DNA of 5,094 nt from NCBI GenBank assembly GCA_030612945.1, contig JAUWMY010000235.1:1-5094 (forward strand), written 5' to 3'. This DNA comes from Desulfobacteraceae bacterium (GTDB taxonomy: Bacteria > Desulfobacterota > DSM-4660 > Desulfatiglandales > Desulfatiglandaceae). This document shows positions 1 through 5,094 of this stretch, piece after piece. The notes beneath the pieces were generated by a model. The model saw only the letters and a program-made list of their open reading frames with translations, had not been told where the DNA came from and did no database searches. Position numbers and translations under genes: made by a program. The first letter of the stretch is position 1; every line of letters begins with the position of its first letter.

Positions 1-445
1 AGTCTCAGACAGTGTTGACTTTGAACTTCCTCAGACCCTGGTTGAAGCGGAGATTGAACAGGTTGTTGAAAACGTCAAGCAGAATCTCATAAGAAATGGC
101 TCAAATCTGGAAAAAACAGGCCTTTCGGAAGAAAAACTTCGAAAAGACTTTAGACCTGCTTCGGAAAAACAAGTCAAGAATTTGCTCATTTTGGGCGAAA
201 TAGCTAAGCAGGAGAAACTTGCAGTAAATGAAGAGGATCTGAACCAGGGATTCAAGAACTTGGCTGCATCCTCAGGGCAGGACGCTGAAACCCTCCGAAA
301 GTATTATCAGGCGAAAAATCTCATGGATGCCCTGGAAGAAAAACTGCTGGAGGAAAAAACATTGAACTACCTGGTGGAAAATGCTACAATTTCTATTATA
401 GATCCTCAAAGCAAAAATAATTCTAAAAAAAAGGAGAATGATTAG
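1..445 (+). CDS. tig: Trigger factor, C-terminal part (5'-truncated by window edge)
   Basis: Ribosome-associated chaperone and peptidyl-prolyl isomerase that shelters nascent chains in the cytoplasm. Only the last 147 residues are present; the first complete codon begins at position 2 and the stop is TAG at 443-445. The visible part is the helical C-terminal chaperone domain. It opens with the typical ELPQTLVEAEIEQ segment, followed by RPASEKQVKNLLILGEIAKQE, which resembles the family pattern around the helical arms. The protein ends in a lysine/asparagine-rich tail (KNNSKKKEND). The ribosome-binding loop and the PPIase domain lie upstream of the window and cannot be checked. Full-length trigger factors are about 430-450 residues, so roughly the last third is seen. 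The stop is 5 nt before clpP, the classic neighbour, which strongly supports the identification. I see no frameshift. Confidence 0.93.
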   Translation, partial: VSDSVDFELPQTLVEAEIEQVVENVKQNLIRNGSNLEKTGLSEEKLRKDFRPASEKQVKNLLILGEIAKQEKLAVNEEDLNQGFKNLAASSGQDAETLRKYYQAKNLMDALEEKLLEEKTLNYLVENATISIIDPQSKNNSKKKEND

Positions 446-450
446 GCCTT
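425..450 (+). promoter_or_regulatory. Oddly spaced ribosome binding site for clpP within an A8 tract
   Basis: The strongest Shine-Dalgarno match before clpP is AAGGAG at 431-436, inside the end of tig and directly on a run of eight A (425-432). It lies 14 nt from the clpP ATG at 451, longer than the usual 5-9 nt. It lies only 1 nt from another ATG at 438, which is too close. That second ATG opens an 11-codon frame (stop TGA at 471-473) running across the clpP start. A weaker AGG at 444-446 is nearer to the clpP ATG. Translation of clpP is probably helped by ribosomes terminating on tig at 445; this is inferred from spacing alone. Confidence 0.45.
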
Positions 451-1065
451 ATGCTGATTCCAATCGTGGTTGAACAGTCAAGCCGTGGCGAACGGGCTTA
501 TGATATTTATTCAAGGTTGCTGAAGGATCGGATAATCATTATGGGAGAGGAAGTGCTCGACGCTATGGCCAATACCGTCATAGCCCAAATGCTCTTTCTG
601 GAATCCGAGGACCCGGACAAAGACATCAACATGTACGTCAATTCCCCGGGTGGATCAGTTACTGCCGGAATGGCCATCTATGACACCATGCAATACATCA
701 AACCGGATGTAGCCACTATCTGCATGGGTCAAGCCACCAGCATGGCAGCCCTGCTCCTTGCAGCCGGGACAGAGGGGAAACGATATGCCCTCCCCCACTC
801 CAGAATCATGATTCATCAACCTCTTGGAGGAACCCAGGGTCAGGCCACCGATATAGATATTCACGCCAAAGAAATATTAAAAATGAGAGATACGTTGAAC
901 CATATCCTTTTTCAACATACTGGCCAACCAATTGAAAAGGTGAAAAAAGACACTGAACGCGACTATTTCATGACCAGTGAAGAGGCAAAGGAATATGGCA
1001 TAGTAGATAAAGTTATCACCACACGAGAAATGCAAAACCAATTAAGCAAAGACAAGAAGGCATGA
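451..1065 (+). CDS. clpP: ATP-dependent Clp protease proteolytic subunit ClpP
   Basis: Serine peptidase (family S14) that forms the double-heptamer degradation chamber and works with an AAA+ unfoldase, here surely ClpX encoded next to it. The protein is 204 residues, a normal length. The catalytic triad is visible: Ser97 in GQATSMAA, His122 in MIHQPLGG and Asp171 in TERDYFM, at the same numbers as mature E. coli ClpP. The NSPGGSV segment (64-70) contributes to the substrate-binding strand and oxyanion region. The start at 451 fits because MLIPIVVEQSSRGERAYDIYSRLL aligns with the mature N-terminus. There is therefore no E. coli-style 14-residue propeptide, and the axial N-terminal loop would begin at or right after Met1. 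The residue before the nucleophile is Thr (ATSM) rather than the common Ala (AASM), which is probably harmless. It begins 5 nt after tig and ends 4 nt before clpX. Confidence 0.98.
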   Translation: MLIPIVVEQSSRGERAYDIYSRLLKDRIIIMGEEVLDAMANTVIAQMLFLESEDPDKDINMYVNSPGGSVTAGMAIYDTMQYIKPDVATICMGQATSMAALLLAAGTEGKRYALPHSRIMIHQPLGGTQGQATDIDIHAKEILKMRDTLNHILFQHTGQPIEKVKKDTERDYFMTSEEAKEYGIVDKVITTREMQNQLSKDKKA

Positions 1066-1069
1066 AACT

Positions 1070-2320
1070 ATGAGTAAGAAAAGTGACTCCAGTGACGATT
1101 TGATGTGTTCTTTCTGCGGAAAGAGCCAGGACGAAGTGAAGAAACTTATCGCAGGTCCTTCTGTATATATTTGCGATGAGTGCATTCAACTGTGTAACGA
1201 AATTATCGCCGAAGAATACACACAGGAAAGTGAAGAAGACCCGGCATCTGATTTATTAAAACCTGCCGATATAAAAGAAACCCTTGACCAGTATGTGATC
1301 GAGCAGGAGAAACCAAAAAAGACCCTGTCTGTGGCGGTTCACAACCATTACAAGAGGATTAGCACAAAGGTCGATATGGAAGGCGTAGAGATCGAGAAAA
1401 GCAATATCCTCCTGATTGGCCCTACAGGGTCAGGCAAGACACTTCTGGCACAGACCCTGGCCAAGATTCTGAAAGTCCCTTTCACGATTGCTGATGCCAC
1501 GACCCTCACTGAGGCCGGATATGTGGGTGAAGACGTGGAAAACATTATTTTAAACCTCGTTCAAATGGCTGATTATGAGGTGGAGGCTGCGTGTAAGGGC
1601 ATCGTTTATATCGATGAAATCGACAAAATCGCCAGAAAATCGGACAGTCCATCCATTACCCGCGATGTGTCCGGGGAGGGGGTCCAGCAGGCCCTTTTAA
1701 AAATCATAGAGGGGACCCTGGCCAACGTCCCGCCCAAAGGGGGCAGAAAACACCCGCAGCAGGACTTTGTAAAGGTGGACACAAGCAATATCCTTTTTGT
1801 TTGCGGCGGCACCTTCAATGGTCTGGACAAAATAATCAGAAATCGAATCGGCAGTAAATTGATCGGCTTTGAAGCAGATATCAAAGGCAAAGGGGAAATT
1901 GATATTGATGAGATAATGTCTGTAGTCCAACCTGAAGACCTCATCAAGTTCGGCCTGATACCAGAATTCATCGGAAGAATACCCATAGTCGCCACGTTAA
2001 ACGAATTAAGTCTGGACGCCCTTGTAAGGATTCTGACAGAGCCAAAAAACGCCCTCATCAAGCAGTATAAAAAACTGTTTGAACTGGAGCACGTTAATCT
2101 GAAATTCACCGATGCCGCCCTCCTGGCTGTTGCTGAGGGTGCATTAGAACGCAAATCCGGGGCACGCGGCTTAAGAGCAATTCTTGAATCTGTAATGTTG
2201 GATATCATGTATGAAATTCCTTCTTCTCCGGAAATACAAGAGTGTGTGATCGGTGAAGAGGTCATAACAAGGGGCGAGTCTCCTCTATTACTTTATGAAA
2301 ACCAGGTAGAATATGCATAA
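1070..2320 (+). CDS. clpX: ATP-dependent Clp protease ATP-binding subunit ClpX
   Basis: AAA+ hexameric unfoldase that recognises tagged proteins, unfolds them and threads them into ClpP. At 416 residues it is full length. The N-terminal zinc-binding domain has four cysteines: Cys13, Cys16, Cys35 and Cys38. The AAA+ core shows Walker A GPTGSGKT (117-124), the pore-1 loop GYVG (150-153), Walker B IVYIDEID with Asp182 and Glu183, and a pore-2 region near SGEGVQQ (201-207). The RKH loop is at 226-228, the ClpP-docking IGF tripeptide at 265-267, an arginine finger in GRIP (Arg303) and sensor 2 in GARGL (Arg366). All parts needed for a ClpP-partnered unfoldase are present. One departure is VIEQ at 76-79, where most ClpX proteins I know have VIGQ. 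The start has a good ribosome site, AAGAAGG at 1054-1060, 9 nt before the ATG. The stop overlaps the start of lon by 8 nt, suggesting coupled translation. Confidence 0.98.
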   Translation: MSKKSDSSDDLMCSFCGKSQDEVKKLIAGPSVYICDECIQLCNEIIAEEYTQESEEDPASDLLKPADIKETLDQYVIEQEKPKKTLSVAVHNHYKRISTKVDMEGVEIEKSNILLIGPTGSGKTLLAQTLAKILKVPFTIADATTLTEAGYVGEDVENIILNLVQMADYEVEAACKGIVYIDEIDKIARKSDSPSITRDVSGEGVQQALLKIIEGTLANVPPKGGRKHPQQDFVKVDTSNILFVCGGTFNGLDKIIRNRIGSKLIGFEADIKGKGEIDIDEIMSVVQPEDLIKFGLIPEFIGRIPIVATLNELSLDALVRILTEPKNALIKQYKKLFELEHVNLKFTDAALLAVAEGALERKSGARGLRAILESVMLDIMYEIPSSPEIQECVIGEEVITRGESPLLLYENQVEYA

Positions 2321-4784
2321 ATCAATGTTCAATTTAACGAAAAGAGATCAAAGCGATTTCCTGAAAACGGAAAAATCGTACTATCCGCTTCTTCCACTCA
2401 GAGACGTTGTTGTTTTCCCCAACGTAGTGGTCCCGCTCTTTGTGGGGCGAGAGAAATCCATTAAGGCGCTTGAATATGCCATGTCTCATCAAAAGGAAGT
2501 CTTCTTGTCTGCTCAAAAAGACGCGAAAGTCGATGACCCGTCTCCTGGAGACATATATTCTTTTGGCACTCTCAGCACTGTTCTTCAGTTGCTAAAGCTG
2601 CCCGATGGTACAGTCAAGGCCCTGATTGAAGGGAAAGAAAGGGGAAGGATTGAGAATACCCTGGTCAAACAGGATTTTTTCATGGTCGAAGTGAGCAAAA
2701 TTTCAAGACGGCACGAGACAACAGTTGAGACCAAAGCATTAATGCGAACCATTAATGCCAGCTTTAAAGAATATGCCAAACTAAACAGCAAAATCGGACA
2801 GGAAGTTGTTTCAACAATGATCTCCATCCAGGACCCTGAACGTCTGGGAGATACCATAGCGGGGCATCTCACCTTGAGGGTGCGGGAGAAGCAGGAGCTT
2901 CTCGAAACGCAAGACCTGAACAAACGGCTGGAAAAACTTTTTGAAAAACTTAACAATGAGGTAGATATCCTCAGGCTTGAGCAGCGCCTCAGGACAAGGG
3001 TCAAAAAGCAGATGGAAAAGACCCAAAAGGATTATTATCTCAACGAACAGATGCGTGCCATCCAAAAAGAAATGGGCACCAAGGATGATTTCAAGGCAGA
3101 GCTCAACGAGCTCGAAAAAAAGATCAAGCGAAAGAGGCTATCCAAGGAAGCACATGCCCGGGTTAAGCAGGAATTCAGTAAGCTTAAGATGATGTCTCCC
3201 ATGTCGGCAGAGGCCACCGTAGTGCGGAACTATATCGACTGGATAATCTCTCTGCCCTGGCACGAAAAAACAAAAGGAAAATTGGACATTGAAGAAGCTG
3301 AAACGATCCTGAACGAAGACCATTATGGACTTGAAAAGCCAAAGGAGAGAATCCTCGAGTACCTTGCTGTTCAAACACTGACCAAGAAAATGCGAGGCCC
3401 TATCCTGTGTCTGGTAGGCCCTCCAGGCGTTGGTAAAACCTCATTAGCCAAGTCGGTGGCGAGGGCCACCGGGCGAAATTTCGTTCGCCTCTCTCTCGGA
3501 GGGGTAAGGGATGAGGCCGAAATAAGAGGTCACAGAAGAACGTATATTGGAGCGCTTCCGGGAAAAATCATTCAATTCCTTAAGAAGGCCAAATCAAATA
3601 ACCCTGTCTTTTGCTTGGATGAAGTTGACAAGATGAGCACCGATTTCCGTGGCGACCCGTCTGCAGCCCTCTTGGAGGTCCTGGATCCAGAGCAAAACTT
3701 CGCCTTTAATGACCATTATCTTGATCTGGACTATGATCTGTCTGATGTATTCTTTATCACCACAGCCAATAACCTTCACAGCATTCCGCTGCCACTACAG
3801 GACAGAATGGAAATTATCCGTCTGCCGGGCTACACAGAACTGGAAAAGCTGAACATCGCAAAGCAATTTCTTATAAAAAAACAGACCGATCAAAACGGCC
3901 TTCAGTCCGAGAACATATCTTTCACTGACAAGGCCATTTATACAATCATCAGGACATATACAAGAGAAGCTGGTGTCCGGAATTTGGAGCGAGAGATCTC
4001 TTCGATCTGCCGTAAGGTGGCGAGGGAGATAGTAAAACATGGTGTAGATAACAAAATATCCTTGAAGGCTCAGTCCATTCACAAATACCTTGGTGTACCA
4101 AAATACCACTATGGCCGCACTGAAGAGAAAAGCATCATCGGTGTGGGAACAGGACTGGCATGGACAGATGTGGGAGGGGAACTCCTTCAAATTGAAGCCA
4201 CCATTATGCCAGGCAAAGGGAGCCTGGTTCTTACGGGAAAACTCGGAGATGTAATGCAGGAATCGGCCCAGGCCGCTCTGAGTTATGTGCGTTCAAGGGC
4301 ACGGCAGTTAAGACTTCCTGATAACTTCTATGAAAATATTGACATCCATATCCATGTCCCGGAGGGTGCTATTCCCAAGGATGGCCCTTCTGCAGGTATC
4401 ACACTTGCTACTTCAATCGTCTCCGCCCTGACGAGGAAACCAGTCAGTCATGATATTGCCATGACAGGTGAGATCACCTTAAGGGGAAGAGTCCTGCCCA
4501 TTGGGGGACTCAAAGAAAAGATACTGGCAGCCCACCGGGGTGGTATAAGCAAGGTGCTCATACCCTTTGACAATAAAAAAGATATCGAGGAGATACCAGG
4601 AAAAATCCTAAAAAAAGTTGAAATAGTCCTGGTCGAGCATATGGATGAGGTCCTGACCCAGGCACTGGTCCTGGAAGAAGGGGCAGGACTCTTTGCACCG
4701 GAAGAAGAATACGAGCCTTTTTGCCTCACAGACACTATCAAAAAGACTGGAGAAGAATCTCCATCCGGTATCACAGCTCACTGA
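2313..4784 (+). CDS. lon: ATP-dependent protease La (Lon, LonA type)
   Basis: Cytoplasmic homohexameric AAA+ serine protease (MEROPS family S16) that degrades misfolded and short-lived regulatory proteins. It has 823 residues, slightly longer than E. coli Lon (784) because of extra residues at both ends. The N-terminal substrate-binding domain starts at YYPLLPLRDVVVFPN (23-37). A charged helical, probably coiled-coil stretch includes YYLNEQMRAIQKE from residue 241. The ATPase has Walker A GPPGVGKT (369-376), SLGGVRDEAEIRGHRRTY after it, Walker B FCLDEVDK (Asp436, Glu437), sensor-1 Asn near 486-487 and an arginine finger near Arg498. The protease domain (from about 600; GLAWTDVGGELL around 614-625) has the Ser-Lys dyad: Ser693 in PKDGPSAG and Lys736 in GGLKEK, 43 residues apart as in E. 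coli. After the last conserved segment there is an acidic tail of about 35 residues. The ATG at 2313 is preferred because an AGGT lies just upstream; the in-frame ATG at 2325 has no ribosome site. Confidence 0.97.
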   Translation: MHKSMFNLTKRDQSDFLKTEKSYYPLLPLRDVVVFPNVVVPLFVGREKSIKALEYAMSHQKEVFLSAQKDAKVDDPSPGDIYSFGTLSTVLQLLKLPDGTVKALIEGKERGRIENTLVKQDFFMVEVSKISRRHETTVETKALMRTINASFKEYAKLNSKIGQEVVSTMISIQDPERLGDTIAGHLTLRVREKQELLETQDLNKRLEKLFEKLNNEVDILRLEQRLRTRVKKQMEKTQKDYYLNEQMRAIQKEMGTKDDFKAELNELEKKIKRKRLSKEAHARVKQEFSKLKMMSPMSAEATVVRNYIDWIISLPWHEKTKGKLDIEEAETILNEDHYGLEKPKERILEYLAVQTLTKKMRGPILCLVGPPGVGKTSLAKSVARATGRNFVRLSLGGVRDEAEIRGHRRTYIGALPGKIIQFLKKAKSNNPVFCLDEVDKMSTDFRGDPSAALLEVLDPEQNFAFNDHYLDLDYDLSDVFFITTANNLHSIPLPLQDRMEIIRLPGYTELEKLNIAKQFLIKKQTDQNGLQSENISFTDKAIYTIIRTYTREAGVRNLEREISSICRKVAREIVKHGVDNKISLKAQSIHKYLGVPKYHYGRTEEKSIIGVGTGLAWTDVGGELLQIEATIMPGKGSLVLTGKLGDVMQESAQAALSYVRSRARQLRLPDNFYENIDIHIHVPEGAIPKDGPSAGITLATSIVSALTRKPVSHDIAMTGEITLRGRVLPIGGLKEKILAAHRGGISKVLIPFDNKKDIEEIPGKILKKVEIVLVEHMDEVLTQALVLEEGAGLFAPEEEYEPFCLTDTIKKTGEESPSGITAH

Positions 4785-4798
4785 GCGGTCAAATAATC

Positions 4799-4827
4799 TT
4801 GACAAAAGCAATACAGGCGGTTAGATT
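4799..4827 (+). promoter_or_regulatory. Predicted sigma-70-type promoter for tRNA-Val
   Basis: A perfect TTGACA -35 box (4799-4804) is followed after 17 bp by TAGATT (4822-4827), which matches four of six positions of TATAAT including the first A and last T. Initiation would fall near 4834-4836, about five bases before the tRNA. That leaves a very short leader, as is usual for stable-RNA promoters. A 6-bp inverted repeat, CGGTTA (4818-4823) and TAACCG (4835-4840), flanks the -10 box. I see no terminator between lon and this point, so read-through from the protease operon may add to tRNA expression. Confidence 0.6.
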
Positions 4828-4839
4828 GTTATATTAACC

Positions 4840-4914
4840 GGGCGGATAGCTCAGTGGGAGAGCGTCGGCCTTACAAGCCGAGGGTCGCAGGTTCAAATCC
4901 TGTTCCGCCCACCA
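4840..4914 (+). tRNA. tRNA-Val (anticodon UAC)
   Basis: A complete cloverleaf can be drawn by hand. The acceptor stem GGGCGGA (4840-4846) pairs with TCCGCCC (4904-4910). U8 and A9 follow. The D stem is GCTC/GAGC (4849-4852 and 4860-4863). The anticodon stem is TCGGC/GCCGA around the loop CTTACAA, giving anticodon TAC (4872-4874), which reads GUA and, by wobble, other valine codons. The variable loop GGGTC is followed by the T stem GCAGG/CCTGT with the standard loop TTCAAAT. The discriminator is A (4911) and CCA is encoded (4912-4914). It lies 55 bp behind lon with its own likely promoter and looks fully functional. Confidence 0.96.
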
Positions 4915-4924
4915 TTATTATGTC

Positions 4925-4986
4925 GGGGACGTAGTTCAGTCTGGTTAGAACGTCCCGCATGTAGATGCGGGAAGGTCGCCAGGACA
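4925..4986 (+). repeat. tRNA-Asp-like repeat element, copy 1 (loop GTAG)
   Basis: A 62-nt element begins 10 nt after tRNA-Val, where a tandem tRNA-Asp would be expected. Bases 4925-4952 read like positions 1-26 of a bacterial tRNA-Asp: GGGGACG acceptor strand, TA, and a D arm GTTC/GAAC with a GGTTA-type loop. In place of a 17-nt anticodon arm there is a 20-nt perfect hairpin at 4953-4972 (TCCCGCAT, loop GTAG, ATGCGGGA). Then AGGTCGC resembles the tRNA-Asp variable region and start of the T stem. No T loop (TTCRA), no CGTCCCC acceptor strand and no CCA follow, so it is not a normal tRNA gene. It may be a decayed or rearranged tRNA-Asp, a tRNA-derived repeat, or a structured RNA of unknown role. 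The tRNA-Asp comparison is from memory of the family consensus, not a search. Confidence 0.75.
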
Positions 4987-5000
4987 ACCCCTTTGCAATG

Positions 5001-5019
5001 TCCGTTTCGTTTAAACGGA
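5001..5019. repeat. Small hairpin in the spacer between the two tRNA-like copies
   Basis: TCCGTTT (5001-5007) and AAACGGA (5013-5019) form a 7-bp stem with the 5-nt loop CGTTT. The centre also contains the palindrome CGTTTAAACG (5008-5017). It is followed by A, not T, on the + strand, so it is not an intrinsic terminator in that direction. An alternative pairing, GGACA (4982-4986, the end of copy 1) with TGTCC (4999-5003), would compete for the same bases. The 46-nt spacer (4987-5032) has no open reading frame and no other recognisable signal. Confidence 0.45.
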
Positions 5020-5032
5020 AAAATCATCACCT

Positions 5033-5094
5033 GGGGACGTAGTTCAGTCTGGTTAGAACGTCCCGCATCTACATGCGGGAAGGTCGCCAGGACA
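5033..5094 (+). repeat. tRNA-Asp-like repeat element, copy 2 (loop CTAC)
   Basis: Second copy of the 62-nt element, 108 nt downstream of the first and in the same orientation. It matches copy 1 at every base except two, both in the hairpin loop: GTAG (4961-4964) becomes CTAC (5069-5072). The 20-nt hairpin at 5061-5080 is therefore the exact reverse complement of the one at 4953-4972. The match runs to the last base of the window, so the true 3' limit of the element is unknown and further copies could follow. As in copy 1, the tRNA-Asp 5' half and AGGTCGC are present, and no anticodon arm of normal geometry can be drawn. Confidence 0.75.

Noticed and set aside
1606..2265. Minus-strand open frame of 219 codons across clpX, and other antisense frames across clpP and lon
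   Set aside because: They lie fully within well-supported genes, match no family I recognise, and have serine/leucine/arginine-rich compositions typical of antisense shadows.
2325..4784. Alternative lon start at ATG 2325
   Set aside because: No ribosome binding sequence precedes it. The ATG at 2313 has AGGT nearby and gives the clpX overlap typical of coupled genes.
4953..4972. Intrinsic terminator after tRNA-Val
   Set aside because: The stem is strong and GC-rich, but it is followed by AGGTCGCC rather than a T run.
4925..5000. Functional tRNA-Asp, or a suppressor or frameshift tRNA with GUA/CUA in an 8-nt loop
   Set aside because: With a CCCGC/GCGGG stem the loop would be ATGTAGAT or ATCTACAT, so GUA or CUA after a U can be read in it. 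The loop has the wrong size, the arm is a near-perfect palindrome, and there is no T arm or acceptor 3' strand, so a working tRNA is not supported.
4925..5094. CRISPR array (two repeats with a 46-nt spacer)
   Set aside because: The repeat is 62 nt and clearly tRNA-like. Only two copies are visible and no cas genes are nearby. The resemblance is limited to repeat plus spacer geometry.
4925..5094. Integron attC or phage attachment site in a tRNA gene
   Set aside because: A symmetric core in a tRNA is suggestive. However, there is no integrase gene, no clear R'/R'' motif, and the duplicated part is the tRNA 5' half rather than the 3' end usually duplicated by integration.

Overview
The window carries the end of a protein quality-control operon, followed by a small RNA region. 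In order on the + strand: the 3' part of tig (trigger factor), clpP, clpX and lon, then tRNA-Val(UAC) and two copies of an unusual tRNA-Asp-like repeat. The second copy ends exactly at the window edge. Base composition is moderate. The order tig-clpP-clpX-lon is widespread in bacteria; together with the character of the proteins and the tRNA-Val behind lon, it suggests a deltaproteobacterium in the broad sense (Desulfobacterota or relatives). That assignment is an inference from style and synteny, not a database result.

Positions 1-4784 are almost wholly coding. tig and clpP are separated by 5 nt, clpP and clpX by 4 nt, and clpX and lon overlap by 8 nt. The four genes therefore look like one transcription unit with coupled translation. 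The operon promoter must lie upstream of the window, since none is evident inside. Trigger factor receives nascent chains at the ribosome. ClpX unfolds tagged or damaged proteins and feeds them to the ClpP barrel. Lon is an independent ATP-dependent protease for misfolded and regulatory proteins. All catalytic and nucleotide-binding motifs of ClpP, ClpX and Lon are intact.

Positions 4785-5094 hold no protein gene. A good sigma-70-type promoter (TTGACA, 17 bp, TAGATT) sits just after lon and drives a complete tRNA-Val with encoded CCA. Ten bases further on, where a tandem tRNA-Asp gene would be expected, lies a 62-nt element. It reproduces the 5' half of a bacterial tRNA-Asp (acceptor 5' strand, D arm) and a piece of its variable region. 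In place of the anticodon arm it has a perfect 8-bp hairpin, and it has no T arm or 3' acceptor strand. The element recurs 108 nt later, differing only in the 4-nt hairpin loop, which is GTAG in one copy and CTAC in the other. The two 20-nt palindromic cores are thus exact reverse complements of each other. This repeated tRNA-like element is the one feature of the window that known families do not readily explain.
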